Source of the DNA: Streptomyces alboniger
Lineage (GTDB): Bacteria > Actinomycetota > Actinomycetes > Streptomycetales > Streptomycetaceae
NCBI RefSeq assembly: GCF_008704395.1
Contig: NZ_CP023695.1
Location: forward strand, 2,108,001 to 2,172,000
Direction: 5' to 3'
Length of the DNA: 64,000 bases
The translations under genes and the position numbers were made by a program. Of the stretch, positions 34,389-43,690 are shown piece after piece; position 1 is the first letter of the stretch; each line of letters begins with the position of its first letter. The notes beneath the pieces were generated by a model. The model did no database searches, had not been told where the DNA came from, and worked only from the letters and a program-made list of their open reading frames with translations.

Positions 34389-34394
34389 GCCGTT

Positions 34395-34631
34395 ATGACC
34401 CTTATCTCGAAGGATGTCGCCATGAAGCGCCCCGCCAGGCTCTCCGCCGAGGGCCCGGAGTCGCCGGAGACCATGGCGAGCCTGCGCGGCGACTGCGCCC
34501 GCATGGCTCCGCACTGGGCGGCGCCCGCCAAGGCCGCCGCCGCCCCCGTGCCGCCGTCCCTGATCCACGGCGTCACCGTGCCGTCCTCCTCCGCCCGGCT
34601 CATCGACGGGATGTCCGAGTACGGCGACTGA
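34395..34631 (+). CDS. small hypothetical protein, probably leaderless
   Basis: 78 residues beginning MTLISKDVAMKRPARL, Ala/Pro/Ser-rich, ending RLIDGMSEYGD. There is no membrane helix, cysteine pair or known motif. The ATG at 34395 sits six bases after a -10 box. An internal ATG at 34422 has AAGGA seven bases upstream and would give 69 residues. It lies between the PfkB gene and a large secreted or anchored protein. The 149-base gap that follows contains no gene. I do not recognise it. Confidence 0.55.
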   Translation: MTLISKDVAMKRPARLSAEGPESPETMASLRGDCARMAPHWAAPAKAAAAPVPPSLIHGVTVPSSSARLIDGMSEYGD

Positions 34632-34780
34632 GGGAGACTGACCGCGGGCGCGGGCGCGCGTCGAGGGAACCGTGCGCTCCCCCGCTGCGTCCCATCGCCG
34701 TCCCCCGCAAAGGGGACCTGGGATACGACGAAGCCCGCCTGTGGGTTTCCAGGGACAGCAGCAGTCGAAGGAGCGATGCG

Positions 34781-36319
34781 GTGAGCACCGAGCGATCCGT
34801 TCATGAGGCGGCCGAGCCGCAGCGACGGCGAGCCCGCCTCGCCGTCGCCTCGGTCGCGGCCACCGTGCTGTTGGTCGGCGGCGGGGGCGCGTACTTCGCC
34901 GCGACCGCGGCCGGCGGTGGCGGCGGCAGGGGCGGCGACGGGGCCCCGGCGGGAGACGGCGGCGATCCGCCGCCGCTCGCGCTGGACGGCTACCCGGGCG
35001 GCGACCGGCAGGGCGAGGACACCGGCAAGGGCGCGGGCGGCACGGACGGCACGAGCGGTATCGCGCCGGGCGAGCCCGACCCGAGCGGCGCCACGTACAA
35101 GGCGACCGGCAAGCTGCCCGAGGGCCCGGCGTCGGCCTCCGTCTACCACGCACGCGGCGAGGTCACCCGTGGCGAGGTCACCGCGCTGGCCAAGGCGCTC
35201 GGCCTCTCCGGGACGCCGACGTCACGGGACGGCGCCTGGCGGGTGGACGAGGGCAAGGACGGTTCGGGTCCCTCGCTCCAGGTGACCAAGCAGGCGCCCG
35301 GCACCTGGACGTACGCCAGGCACGGCGTGGGCGGCACGGACAACTGCCCCAAGGGCAAGCCCTGTTCGAGCACCTCCACCGCGCCGAACGGCGACGCGGA
35401 CGACGCCGTGGGCGAGAAGGCGGCCAAGGAGGCGGCGGCGCCGCTCCTCAAGGCGCTCGGCCAGGACGACGCGAAGCTGGACGCCCGCCAGCTCATGGGC
35501 GCCGTACGCGTGGTGAACGCCGACCCGAAGGTGGACGGCCTGCCGACCTACGGCTGGTCGACCGGCATCCAGGTCGGCTCGGACGGCCAAGTGGTGGGCG
35601 GCAGCGGCCAGTTGAAGGCGCCGGACAAGGGCGCCAGGTATCCGGTGATCAGCGCCGGAAAGACCCTGGACCGGCTGAATTCGACCGGCGGCAGGGGCGT
35701 CGGCGTCGGCGGCTGCGCGACCCCGGTGCCGCACGTCGACGACAGCACGAGGACTGAGGGCGGCAGTACGAGGACGGGGACAAAGGGCGGCGGCGATGCG
35801 AAGCAGGCGCCCTGTGAGCCGTCCGCCGAGGCCCCGAAGCCGCGGACGGTGGCCGTCAGCGGCGCCACGTTCGGGCTCGCGACGCACTTCGTGGGCGGCA
35901 AGCAGACCCTCGTACCCTCCTGGCTGTTCGAAGTGACGCCGGAGGGGGCGCGGGACACCTTCACGGTGACGCACCCGGCCGTCGCCCCCAAGTACCTGAC
36001 CTCACCGAGCACTCCGGGCACGCCCACGCCCACCGAGAAGCCGGAGAAGCCCCGCGGCGAGGGTTCGGTGCCCATCGAGTCCTACAGCGCCGACGGGAAG
36101 AAACTGACGGTGCACTTCTGGGGCGGGGTGTGCAGCGAGTACTCCGCGTCCGCGCGCGAGGACGGCGACCGCGTGACGGTGACCGTCACGGAGACCAAGC
36201 AGAAGGACAAGGTCTGCGTCATGGTGGCCAAGAGGCTCTCGGAGACGGTCACCCTGGACAAGCCGCTGGGTGACCGCGAGGTCGTGGACGCCAGTGGCGG
36301 GACGGTGAAGCGGAAGTAG
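34781..36319 (+). CDS. large membrane-anchored extracellular protein of unknown function
   Basis: 512 residues from a GTG at 34781, with AAGGAG seven bases upstream. After a basic N-terminus one hydrophobic segment spans about 22-45, an uncleaved anchor. A Gly/Asp-rich disordered linker (about 46-100) leads to an external region without recognised catalytic residues. Two Cys (NCPKGKPC) lie near 190-196 and another in GGVCSEYSASA near 450. The last 70 residues read like a beta-rich domain (GDRVTVTVTETK). No family name comes to mind. Anchoring and topology are readable; function is not. A strong hairpin follows the gene. Confidence 0.75.
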   Translation: MSTERSVHEAAEPQRRRARLAVASVAATVLLVGGGGAYFAATAAGGGGGRGGDGAPAGDGGDPPPLALDGYPGGDRQGEDTGKGAGGTDGTSGIAPGEPDPSGATYKATGKLPEGPASASVYHARGEVTRGEVTALAKALGLSGTPTSRDGAWRVDEGKDGSGPSLQVTKQAPGTWTYARHGVGGTDNCPKGKPCSSTSTAPNGDADDAVGEKAAKEAAAPLLKALGQDDAKLDARQLMGAVRVVNADPKVDGLPTYGWSTGIQVGSDGQVVGGSGQLKAPDKGARYPVISAGKTLDRLNSTGGRGVGVGGCATPVPHVDDSTRTEGGSTRTGTKGGGDAKQAPCEPSAEAPKPRTVAVSGATFGLATHFVGGKQTLVPSWLFEVTPEGARDTFTVTHPAVAPKYLTSPSTPGTPTPTEKPEKPRGEGSVPIESYSADGKKLTVHFWGGVCSEYSASAREDGDRVTVTVTETKQKDKVCVMVAKRLSETVTLDKPLGDREVVDASGGTVKRK

Positions 36320-36354
36320 CGGACGCAGCGGAAGTAGCGACCGGGCGTACAAAC

Positions 36355-36400
36355 ACGACGGCGGCGGTTCCCCGAACTCTCGGGGAACCGCCGCCGTCGT
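36355..36400. terminator. strong bidirectional terminator between convergent genes
   Basis: Perfect 20-bp stem (36355-36374 with 36381-36400, core GGCGGTTCCCCG) and a 6-base loop, between the anchored protein and the HesB-type gene. Confidence 0.8.
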
Positions 36401-36437
36401 ACGCGTGGGCCTACAGGCTTACGTGCACCTAACAGAC

Positions 36438-36794
36438 TTAGCTGAAGGAGTCGCCACAGGCGCAGGAGCCGGTGGCGTTCGGGTTGTCGATCGTGAAGCC
36501 CTGCTTCTCGATGGTGTCGACGAAGTCGATGGAGGCGCCGCCCAGGTAGGGAGCGCTCATCCGGTCGGTGACGACCTTCACGCCGTCGAAGTCCTTGACG
36601 ACGTCGCCGTCGAGCGTGCGCTCGTCGAAGAACAGCTGGTAGCGCAGGCCCGAACAGCCGCCGGGCTGGACGGCCACGCGCAGCGCCAGGTCGTCCCGGC
36701 CTTCCTGCTCCAGCAGGCCCTTCACCTTGGCCGCGGCGGCGTCCGACAGGAGGATGCCGTCGCTCACGGTGGTGGTCTCGTCCGATACGGACAT
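36438..36794 (-). CDS. erpA: A-type iron-sulfur carrier (HesB/IscA/ErpA family)
   Basis: 118 residues from the ATG at 36794, with GGGAGAG six bases upstream. The three conserved cysteines are C47 in GGCSGL and C111, C113 in SCACGDSF, all present. The protein carries or inserts Fe-S clusters for target apoproteins. It is divergent from nadA, whose product is a 4Fe-4S enzyme, and near the desulfurase-TusA fusion and the Rieske gene. The name ErpA is used for the family. Which targets it serves is not known. The intergenic region to nadA carries two matched palindromes. Confidence 0.9.
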   Translation of the reverse strand: MSVSDETTTVSDGILLSDAAAAKVKGLLEQEGRDDLALRVAVQPGGCSGLRYQLFFDERTLDGDVVKDFDGVKVVTDRMSAPYLGGASIDFVDTIEKQGFTIDNPNATGSCACGDSFS

Positions 36795-36967
36795 CTGCTT
36801 CTCTCCCGGGTTGTACGGAGACTGCTTGCCGACGGTTGCAACCGGCGGGGCCGCGGATTCATTCCGGGCCGAGCGCTTACGTCTTACCCCTTCATGCTCG
36901 CACATGGTTTTCCGTGCGGCGCCGGGCCGTGGCGTCCGCGAATTCGTCACATCGACACTATGGCCAT

Positions 36968-37014
36968 CGTCAAACTGACGTGAAGCGGTTATGATAGATA
37001 GCGTCAATTAGACG
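36968..37014. promoter_or_regulatory. nadA/hesB control region with two matched 13-bp palindromes
   Basis: CGTCAAACTGACG (36968-36980) and CGTCAATTAGACG (37002-37014) agree at 10 of 13 positions, are both palindromic, and are 34 bp apart centre to centre. A TATGAT -10-like box (36990-36995) lies between them. The 256-base gap also holds an AT-rich tract before nadA. The layout resembles a pair of operator sites for one dimeric regulator. Its identity is not shown by the sequence. Confidence 0.55.
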
Positions 37015-37050
37015 AAAAGGCTCGTCTGCTGAAAAGAAAGGGTGCGTGTC

Positions 37051-38259
37051 GTGACCACCGCCCAGTCCCCCGTGGACCTCGTTGACCTTGAGGTTCAGCC
37101 CACGCCGCTCGCCCTGCTGCTGCTCGGCCGCGAGGCCGACCCCAAGAGCGAGCGTGGCGTGGAGTGCCCCGGTGACCTGCCGTCCCCCTCCGACCCGGAT
37201 CTGGTGGAGCGTGCCCGGGCCGCCAAGGAGAAGCTCGGGGACAAGGTCTTCGTGCTCGGCCACCACTACCAGCGCGACGAGGTCATCCAGTTCGCGGATG
37301 TGACCGGTGACTCCTTCAAGCTGGCGCGCGACGCCGCCGCACGGCCCGACGCCGAGTACATCGTCTTCTGCGGTGTGCACTTCATGGCCGAGTCCGCCGA
37401 CATCCTGACCACCGACGACCAGAAGGTCGTGCTCCCCGACCTGGCCGCCGGCTGCTCGATGGCCGACATGGCCACCGCCGAACAGGTCGCCGAGTGCTGG
37501 GACGTGCTGACCGAGGCGGGCATCGCCGAGCAGGTCGTCCCCGTCTCGTACATGAACTCCTCGGCCGACATCAAGGCGTTCACCGGCAAGCACGGCGGCA
37601 CGATCTGCACGTCGTCGAACGCCAAGCGCGCGCTGGAGTGGGCCTTCGAGCAGGGCGGGACCGGCGCGACGAAGGTCCTCTTCCTGCCCGACCAGCACCT
37701 GGGCCGCAACACCGCCGTGCGCGACATGGGCTTCTCGCTCGACGACTGCGTGGTCTACAACCCGCACAAGCCGAACGGCGGCCTGACCGTCGAGCAGCTG
37801 CGCGACGCGAAGATGATCCTGTGGCGCGGGCACTGCTCGGTGCACGGCCGCTTCTCGCTGGAGTCGGTCGAGGACGTGCGCGCGCGGATACCGGGTGTGA
37901 ACGTCCTGGTGCACCCGGAGTGCAAGCACGAGGTCGTGGCCGCCGCCGACTACGTGGGCTCTACCGAGCACATCATCAAGACCCTGGAGGCGGCGCCCGC
38001 CGGCTCGAAGTGGGCCATCGGCACGGAGCTGAACCTCGTACGCCGTCTGGCGAACCGCTTCGCCGCCGAGGGCAAGGAGATCGTCTTCCTCGACAAGACG
38101 GTCTGCTTCTGCTCGACCATGAACCGCATCGACCTGCCGCACCTGGTCTGGACGCTGGAGTCGCTGGCCGAGGGCAACCTCGTCAACCAGATCGAGGTGG
38201 ACCGCGAGACCGAGCAGTTCGCGAAGCTGGCGCTGGAGCGGATGCTGGCGCTTCCGTAG
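37051..38259 (+). CDS. nadA: quinolinate synthase A
   Basis: 402 residues from the GTG at 37051. AAAGG lies about eight bases upstream, and MTTAQSPVDLVDLEVQPTP is the start I know from relatives. Three potential 4Fe-4S ligands are visible: C107 in VFCGVHFMAESA, a Cys in GHCSVHGRFS, and a Cys in HPECKHEVV. The dihydroxyacetone-phosphate/iminoaspartate site motif VLGHHYQRDEV is near 68-78. It makes quinolinate from iminoaspartate and DHAP in NAD synthesis. No nadB or nadC gene is adjacent, so the pathway is split. A strong hairpin follows. Confidence 0.96.
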   Translation: MTTAQSPVDLVDLEVQPTPLALLLLGREADPKSERGVECPGDLPSPSDPDLVERARAAKEKLGDKVFVLGHHYQRDEVIQFADVTGDSFKLARDAAARPDAEYIVFCGVHFMAESADILTTDDQKVVLPDLAAGCSMADMATAEQVAECWDVLTEAGIAEQVVPVSYMNSSADIKAFTGKHGGTICTSSNAKRALEWAFEQGGTGATKVLFLPDQHLGRNTAVRDMGFSLDDCVVYNPHKPNGGLTVEQLRDAKMILWRGHCSVHGRFSLESVEDVRARIPGVNVLVHPECKHEVVAAADYVGSTEHIIKTLEAAPAGSKWAIGTELNLVRRLANRFAAEGKEIVFLDKTVCFCSTMNRIDLPHLVWTLESLAEGNLVNQIEVDRETEQFAKLALERMLALP

Positions 38260-38274
38260 CCTCGTAGGGCATGT

Positions 38275-38309
38275 GTAAGGGGCGCCCGCCATTGGCGGGC
38301 GCCCCTTAC
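38275..38309. terminator. bidirectional terminator between nadA and the RND gene
   Basis: Perfect 16-bp stem (GTAAGGGGCGCCCGCC at 38275-38290 and its complement at 38294-38309) with loop ATT, 16 bases beyond the nadA stop. Confidence 0.8.
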
Positions 38310-38341
38310 GACCTTTCAGGTGGTGCGGGTCGGGCCTGCGG

Positions 38342-41300
38342 TCAGACCTGCGCGGCCGGCTCCGGGGCGTTCGAGTCGGTGCCCTGCGGCGGGATCCCCG
38401 CCTTCTTCGCCCGCTTCGCCTCGCGCTTGGCGCGCCTGCGCTCCTTGCGCAGCTCCACCATCGCGTAGAGCGTCGGTACGAGCAGCAGGGTGAGCAGCGT
38501 CGACGTGATCAGTCCGCCTATCACCACCACGGCGAGCGGCTGGGCGATGAAGCCGCCCTGGCCCGTGATGCCGAGGGCCATCGGGAGCAGCGCGAAGATC
38601 GTCGCCAGGGCCGTCATGAGGATGGGCCGCAGACGGTGGCGGCCGCCCTCGATGACCGCCTCGACCGTGCCGTAACCCTGCCTGCGGTACTGGTTGATGA
38701 GGTCGATCAGCACGATCGCGTTGGTGACGACGATGCCGATGAGCATCAGCATGCCGATCATCGCGGGGACGCCCATCGGGGTGTCCGTGGCGATCAGCAG
38801 GCCGATCGCGCCCGTCGCCGCGAACGGGATGGAGACCAGCAGGATCAGCGGCTGGATCAGCGAGCGGAACGTGGCGACCAGCAGCATGAAGACGATCGCG
38901 ATCGCCGCCAGCATCGCCAGACCCAGCGAGGCGAACGCCTCGTCCTGGTCCTCGGAGACGCCGCCGATCGAGGCCGTGGCCCCGGCGGGGAGCTTCAGCG
39001 CGTCCAGCTTCTTGGTGAGGTCCGCGCTGACCGCGCCCGTGTTGTCGCCAGTCGGCTTCGCGGTGATCGTCGCGGCGCGCGCGCCGTCGATGCGGGTCAT
39101 CGAGACCGGGCTGTCGGCCAGCTCGACGTCGGCGATGGCGCCGAGCTTCACGCCGGGGCCGAGCGGCAGCTTCTTCAGCTCGTCCAGCGTCTTCGCCGGC
39201 TTCGCGGACTTGATCACGATGTCGCGTTCGGTGTCGTCCAGGACGGCCTTGCCGCTGGTGGTGCCGCGTACTGCCTGGGTGACGGCCTGGCCGAGGGTCG
39301 TCGCGTCGAACCCGGCTTCGGCCGTGCTGGCATTGGCCTTGACCGAGATCCTCGGGATGCTCTGCGCCAGGTCGCTCTGCACGTCGGTGACGTCGTCGAG
39401 CTTCGCGACCTCGTCGCGCACCTGGTCGGACGCCTTGCGCAGCACCTCGCTGTCGGCGGCCTTCACCACGACGCTCAGGTCCTGGTTGCCGAAGCCGTCA
39501 CCGGCGGCGACGGTGGTCCTGCCGATGCCGGAGAGCTTGCCCAGCTCCTTCTCGACCAGGTCCTGCGTCTCTTCGTACGACGCCTTGTCCTTGAGGGTGA
39601 GGGTGTACGAGGCCTGGTTGGTGTCCGTGCCTCCGCCGAAGGCGGCCAGGAAACCGGAGGAGCCGATCGTGACCTGGTAGTCCTTGATCTCGTCGATGCC
39701 GGACAGCATCTTCTCGATCTTCTTCGCCGAGGCGTCGGACGCGGCGAGGCTGGTGCCGGGCTTCAACTCCTGCTTGATGCTGAGGACTTCCTGCTCGCCC
39801 TGGTCGAAGAAGTTGGTCTTCAGCAGGGGTGTCATGCCGAACGTGCCGACCAGGATGACGATCGCGATGCCGACGCTGGTGAACCGGCGGCGGGTCGCGA
39901 AGCGCAGCACCGGGACGTAGGTCCGCTGGAGCCTGCTGCGGCTCTCCTTCTCCTCGGCCTTGCGGCGGGCCTCCTCCGGGTCGACCCCGCGGATCGCCTT
40001 GGGGGGACGCAGGAACCAGTACGAGAGGACCGGCACGACGGTGAGCGAGACGAGCAGCGAGGCGAGGAGCGCCGCCGCGATCGTCAGCGAGAACGCCCCG
40101 AACAGCTCGCCCACCATGCCGCCGACCAGGCCGATCGGCACGAAGACGGCGACCGTGGTGAGCGTCGAGGACGTCACCGCGCCGGCGACCTCGCGCACGG
40201 CCCTGAGGATCGCCTGCTCGCGCTCCTCGCCGTAGCCGAGGTGGCGCTTGATGTTCTCCAGGACCACGATGGAGTCGTCGACGACACGGCCGATGGCGAT
40301 GGTCAGCGCGCCCAGTGTGAGCAGGTTGAGCGACAGGTCGCGGGTCCACAGGACGATCAGGGCGAGGACCACCGACAGCGGGATGGAGACCGCCGTGACC
40401 AGCGTCGAGCGGAGCGACGCCAGGAAGACCAGGATGACGATGACCGCGAAGACCAGGCCGAGCGCGCCCTCGGTGGTGAGGCCTTCGATGGACTTGGAGA
40501 CGGCCGGGCCCTGGTCGCTCGCGACCGTGAGGTCGGCGCCGGAACCGAGGTCCTCGCGCAGGTCGGGGAGCTTGTCCTTGACCGCGTCCGAGATGGCGAC
40601 GGCGCTGCCGTCCTGGTCCATGGTGACGGCGACGGCCAGGCTGGGCTCGCCGTTCGTGCGTGTGATGGAGGCCGCGGTGGACGGCTCCTGCTTCACCGCG
40701 GCGACATCGCCGAGGCGCACCGGCTTGCCGGGCCGCTTGCCTGCGTCGGCCTCGGGCGTGACCCTCAGGTCCTCGATCTGCCGGAGCGAGGTGAAGCCGC
40801 CGCCGACCTGGACGGTGCGGTTCTTGCCGCCCTCGTCGAAGGAGCCGGCGGGGAGCGTGGCGCCGCCCGCCTGGAGCGCCTTGCCGAGCGCGGCCGGGGT
40901 CAGGCCCGCCTTCGTCAGCTTCTTGTCGTCGGGGGTGACGTTGACCTGGAGGTCGCGCACGCCGTCGACGGTGACCTGGCCGACGCCGTCGATGTCCTTC
41001 AGGGACGGCACGACGGTGCGGTCGAGCTGGTCGGCGAGGGCCTGCTGGTCCTTGTCGGAGGTGACGGAGAGGACGACGGTCGGGATGTCGTCGGTGGAGC
41101 CGGCGACGACCTGCGGGTCGACGTCGTCGGGGAGTTCGGCCCGGGCGCGGTTCACGGCCTGCTGGACGTCGGCGACGAGCTGCTCGGAGCCGTCTCCGTA
41201 GTCGAACTGGGCCATGATCACGGCGTTGCCCTCGCTCGCCGTGGAGGTGATGCCGGTGATGCCGTCGACCGTGTCGATGCTGTTCTCGAGCGGCTCGACG

Positions 41301-41491
41301 ACCTGCTTCTCGACCACATCGGGGGACGCGCCCTGGTAGGGGGCGATCACGGACACCATGGGTAATTCGATGGTGGGCAGCAGCTGCTGTTTGAGCTGCG
41401 GGATAGCGATCGCTCCGAAGACGAGCGCGATGATCGACATCAGTCCGATCAGCGCCCGTTGGGCGAGGCTGAACCTGGACAGCCAGGACAT
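38342..41491 (-). CDS. RND-family exporter (AcrB/SwrC-like)
   Basis: 1049 residues, the normal length of an RND pump. The ATG at 41491 is used; the frame stays open upstream without a ribosome site. The N-terminal helix is ALIGLMSIIALVFGA. Large periplasm-type loops lie at about 35-330 and 540-850. RND helix 4 motif GRVVDDSIVVLEN is near 400. A charged Arg/Lys tail follows helix 12. Gram-positives have no outer membrane, so this is a single-membrane exporter like Bacillus SwrC, driven by protons. It is the last of three same-strand genes: histidine kinase, response regulator, then this pump. Substrate unknown. Cotranscription is likely but the 205-base gap to the regulator leaves room for a promoter. 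Confidence 0.9.
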   Translation of the reverse strand: MSWLSRFSLAQRALIGLMSIIALVFGAIAIPQLKQQLLPTIELPMVSVIAPYQGASPDVVEKQVVEPLENSIDTVDGITGITSTASEGNAVIMAQFDYGDGSEQLVADVQQAVNRARAELPDDVDPQVVAGSTDDIPTVVLSVTSDKDQQALADQLDRTVVPSLKDIDGVGQVTVDGVRDLQVNVTPDDKKLTKAGLTPAALGKALQAGGATLPAGSFDEGGKNRTVQVGGGFTSLRQIEDLRVTPEADAGKRPGKPVRLGDVAAVKQEPSTAASITRTNGEPSLAVAVTMDQDGSAVAISDAVKDKLPDLREDLGSGADLTVASDQGPAVSKSIEGLTTEGALGLVFAVIVILVFLASLRSTLVTAVSIPLSVVLALIVLWTRDLSLNLLTLGALTIAIGRVVDDSIVVLENIKRHLGYGEEREQAILRAVREVAGAVTSSTLTTVAVFVPIGLVGGMVGELFGAFSLTIAAALLASLLVSLTVVPVLSYWFLRPPKAIRGVDPEEARRKAEEKESRSRLQRTYVPVLRFATRRRFTSVGIAIVILVGTFGMTPLLKTNFFDQGEQEVLSIKQELKPGTSLAASDASAKKIEKMLSGIDEIKDYQVTIGSSGFLAAFGGGTDTNQASYTLTLKDKASYEETQDLVEKELGKLSGIGRTTVAAGDGFGNQDLSVVVKAADSEVLRKASDQVRDEVAKLDDVTDVQSDLAQSIPRISVKANASTAEAGFDATTLGQAVTQAVRGTTSGKAVLDDTERDIVIKSAKPAKTLDELKKLPLGPGVKLGAIADVELADSPVSMTRIDGARAATITAKPTGDNTGAVSADLTKKLDALKLPAGATASIGGVSEDQDEAFASLGLAMLAAIAIVFMLLVATFRSLIQPLILLVSIPFAATGAIGLLIATDTPMGVPAMIGMLMLIGIVVTNAIVLIDLINQYRRQGYGTVEAVIEGGRHRLRPILMTALATIFALLPMALGITGQGGFIAQPLAVVVIGGLITSTLLTLLLVPTLYAMVELRKERRRAKREAKRAKKAGIPPQGTDSNAPEPAAQV

Positions 41492-41696
41492 GGAGGTCTC
41501 TCTCTGTGGCGTGAGCGGCGGGGAGCAGTCCTGGGCCGGACCCGGAGCCAGGCCGGACTGGCCGGGGAATTGGGGGTCCCCGGCAAGCGGTGGTGCGCCC
41601 CTCTCACCCTGAGCCATGCGCGAGGCACGACGCCTCACTCTCAGGACCATTTCCTTATGCCGCCCATACTGCGGGTGCAGTACGCCGCCCCCGACG

Positions 41697-42377
41697 TCAC
41701 TCCACCCGTGGACGTACCAGGCCCGACTCGTAGGCTATGACGACGAGTTGGGCCCTGTCGCGGGCACCGAGCTTCGCCATCGCGCGGTTCACATGGGTCT
41801 TCACGGTGAGCGGGCTGACCTCAAGGTGCTCGGCGATCTCGTCGTTCGAGTAACCGCCCGCGACCTGGACCAGCACTTCGCGTTCCCGGCTGGTGAGCGC
41901 GTCGAGCCGCTCGCCGCGCAGCGGGGTCTCGCCGTCCGAACCCTCGCCCTGTGCCAGGAACTTGGCGATCAGCCCCTTGGTCGCCACCGGGGAGAGCAGC
42001 GCCTCGCCCGCCGCCGCGATGCGGATGGCGCCGAGCAGTTCGTCGGGCTCGGCGCCCTTGCCGAGGAATCCGGAGGCGCCGGCGCGCAGCGACTGCACCA
42101 CGTACTCGTCGACCTCGAAGGTCGTCAGCATCACCACGCGTACGTGGGTCAGGGCGGGGTCGGCGCTGATCATACGGGTGGCCGCAAGGCCGTCCGTGCC
42201 GGGCATGCGGATGTCCATCAGGACCACGTCGGGGCGCTCGGAGGCGGCGAGCCGCACCGCCTCCGCGCCGTCGGACGCCTCGCCGACGACCTCCATGTCG
42301 GGTTCGGAGTCGACGAGCACCCTGAACGCGCTGCGCAGCAACGCCTGGTCGTCGGCGAGCAGTACGCGGATCGTCAC
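41697..42377 (-). CDS. NarL/LuxR-family response regulator
   Basis: 226 residues from a GTG at 42377 that overlaps the kinase stop (GTGA). Receiver domain: D9-D10 in ADDQ, phospho-acceptor D55 in LMDIRMPG, Thr in MLTTFE, Lys in LGKGAEP. The LuxR helix-turn-helix near 155-215 reads LTSREREVLVQVAGGYSNDEIAEHL...VKTHVNRAMAKLGARDRAQLV. It should bind DNA once phosphorylated by the coupled kinase. The RND gene is the obvious target by position. Confidence 0.93.
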   Translation of the reverse strand: MTIRVLLADDQALLRSAFRVLVDSEPDMEVVGEASDGAEAVRLAASERPDVVLMDIRMPGTDGLAATRMISADPALTHVRVVMLTTFEVDEYVVQSLRAGASGFLGKGAEPDELLGAIRIAAAGEALLSPVATKGLIAKFLAQGEGSDGETPLRGERLDALTSREREVLVQVAGGYSNDEIAEHLEVSPLTVKTHVNRAMAKLGARDRAQLVVIAYESGLVRPRVE

Positions 42378-43639
42378 GCAGTCCCTCCCTTTGCCGTGGT
42401 GACGGGGGCGACGGGCAGGATCGCATGGACGCGGAACCCGCCGCCGTAGCGGGGCCCCGCGGAGCAGTTGCCGCCGAGGGCCGTGACGCGCTCGCGCATG
42501 CCGAGCAGGCCGTGGCCGCCGCCGTCGGTGTTGCGCTGCCCTTCTACGTCGCCGCCCTCGCCGCCCTCGCCCTCGCCGCTCTCGCCGTGGCCCGGTCCGC
42601 CGTCGATGACGGTGACCTCGACGTTCGGACCGACGCGGACGACGCTGACCTCGGCCCTGGCATGTCGTCCCGCGTGCTTCTGCACGTTGGTGAGGGCTTC
42701 CTGGATGACCCTGAACGCGGCGAGGTCGACGGCCGCGGGCAGCTCCAGGCCGACCTGGCCGAGGGCGACCTCCACGGGCAGGCCCGCGTTGCGGAAGGTC
42801 TCGACGAGTTCGTCGAGCCGGTGCAGGCCGGGCGCGGGTTCGGTGGGCGCCTCGGGGTCGCCGGTCTGGCGCAACAGGCCGACGGTGGCGCGGAGTTCGT
42901 TGAGCGCGGAGCGGCTGGCGTCGCGTACGTGCGAGAGGGCTTCCTTCGCCTGGTCGGGCCGCTTGTCCATGACGTGCGCGGCGACGCCCGCCTGCACGTT
43001 GACCAGGGCGATGTGGTGGGCGACCACGTCGTGCAGGTCGCGGGCGATGCGCAGCCGTTCCTCGGCGACGCGGCGCCTGGCCTCTTCCTCGCGGGTCCGC
43101 TCGGCCCGCTCGGCGCGCTCCCTTATGGCGTCCACGAAGGCGCGGCGGCTGCGCACCGCGTCGCCCGCGGCGGCGGCCATGCCGGTCCAGGCGAAGATGC
43201 CGAGGTTCTCCTGGGCGTACCAGGGCAGGGGGCCCGAGAGCATCGCGACGCCGGTGAGGCCCGCGATGGTGACCAGGCCGATCCGCCAGGTCGTGGAGCG
43301 GTCGGTGGTGGCGGCAACGGTGAACAGGGCGATGACCGCACACAGCACGACGGGCGCGCGGGGGTCGCCCGTGAGCAGTTCGGTGATGGCGGCGGCGCAG
43401 GTGACGGCGAGTACGCACCAGGGGGCGCGGCGGCGCGCGACCAGGGCGAGGGCGCCGAGCGCCATCAGGAGCAGGCTCGGGGCGTCGGAGGTGCGGGTGC
43501 CCCAGGTGGGGCCGTGCTCCCCGTAGGGCTCGGCGAAGGAGCCGATGACCATGCAGACGAGGACGACGGCGGCCAGCGCCGCGTCCACCGCCAGCGGGTG
43601 TGCTCGGGCCCAGCAGCGGCCTCTACCTAGCGTGGTCAC
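42374..43639 (-). CDS. NarL-type sensor histidine kinase
   Basis: 421 residues from a GTG at 43639. Four to five hydrophobic segments span residues 18-155, with no large external loop. HisKA_3 dimerisation motif RIARDLHDVVAHHIALVNV carries phospho-acceptor H203. The ATPase domain has N box NVQKHAGRHARAEV, G box DGGPGHGESG and later HGLLGMRERV. The segment GESGEGEGGEGGDVEGQ near 365-380 is a Gly/Glu insertion. Few periplasmic residues suggest a membrane-embedded signal. It is coupled to the response regulator and upstream of an RND pump. Confidence 0.93.
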   Translation of the reverse strand: MTTLGRGRCWARAHPLAVDAALAAVVLVCMVIGSFAEPYGEHGPTWGTRTSDAPSLLLMALGALALVARRRAPWCVLAVTCAAAITELLTGDPRAPVVLCAVIALFTVAATTDRSTTWRIGLVTIAGLTGVAMLSGPLPWYAQENLGIFAWTGMAAAAGDAVRSRRAFVDAIRERAERAERTREEEARRRVAEERLRIARDLHDVVAHHIALVNVQAGVAAHVMDKRPDQAKEALSHVRDASRSALNELRATVGLLRQTGDPEAPTEPAPGLHRLDELVETFRNAGLPVEVALGQVGLELPAAVDLAAFRVIQEALTNVQKHAGRHARAEVSVVRVGPNVEVTVIDGGPGHGESGEGEGGEGGDVEGQRNTDGGGHGLLGMRERVTALGGNCSAGPRYGGGFRVHAILPVAPVTTAKGGTA

Positions 43640-43690
43640 TTCCCGCTCTTCTGTCTGGTTTTTTCCTGCGGGGCCGCTGGGGCCTGCCGC

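Noticed and set aside
34395..34631. RiPP precursor peptide
   Set aside because: Small gene with its own promoter, but no maturation enzyme, transporter or leader/core pattern is nearby.
38636..41365. Long open frame antisense to the RND pump
   Set aside because: Amino-acid composition is typical of a shadow frame (Asp/Arg/Gly/Val); the pump has all motifs.
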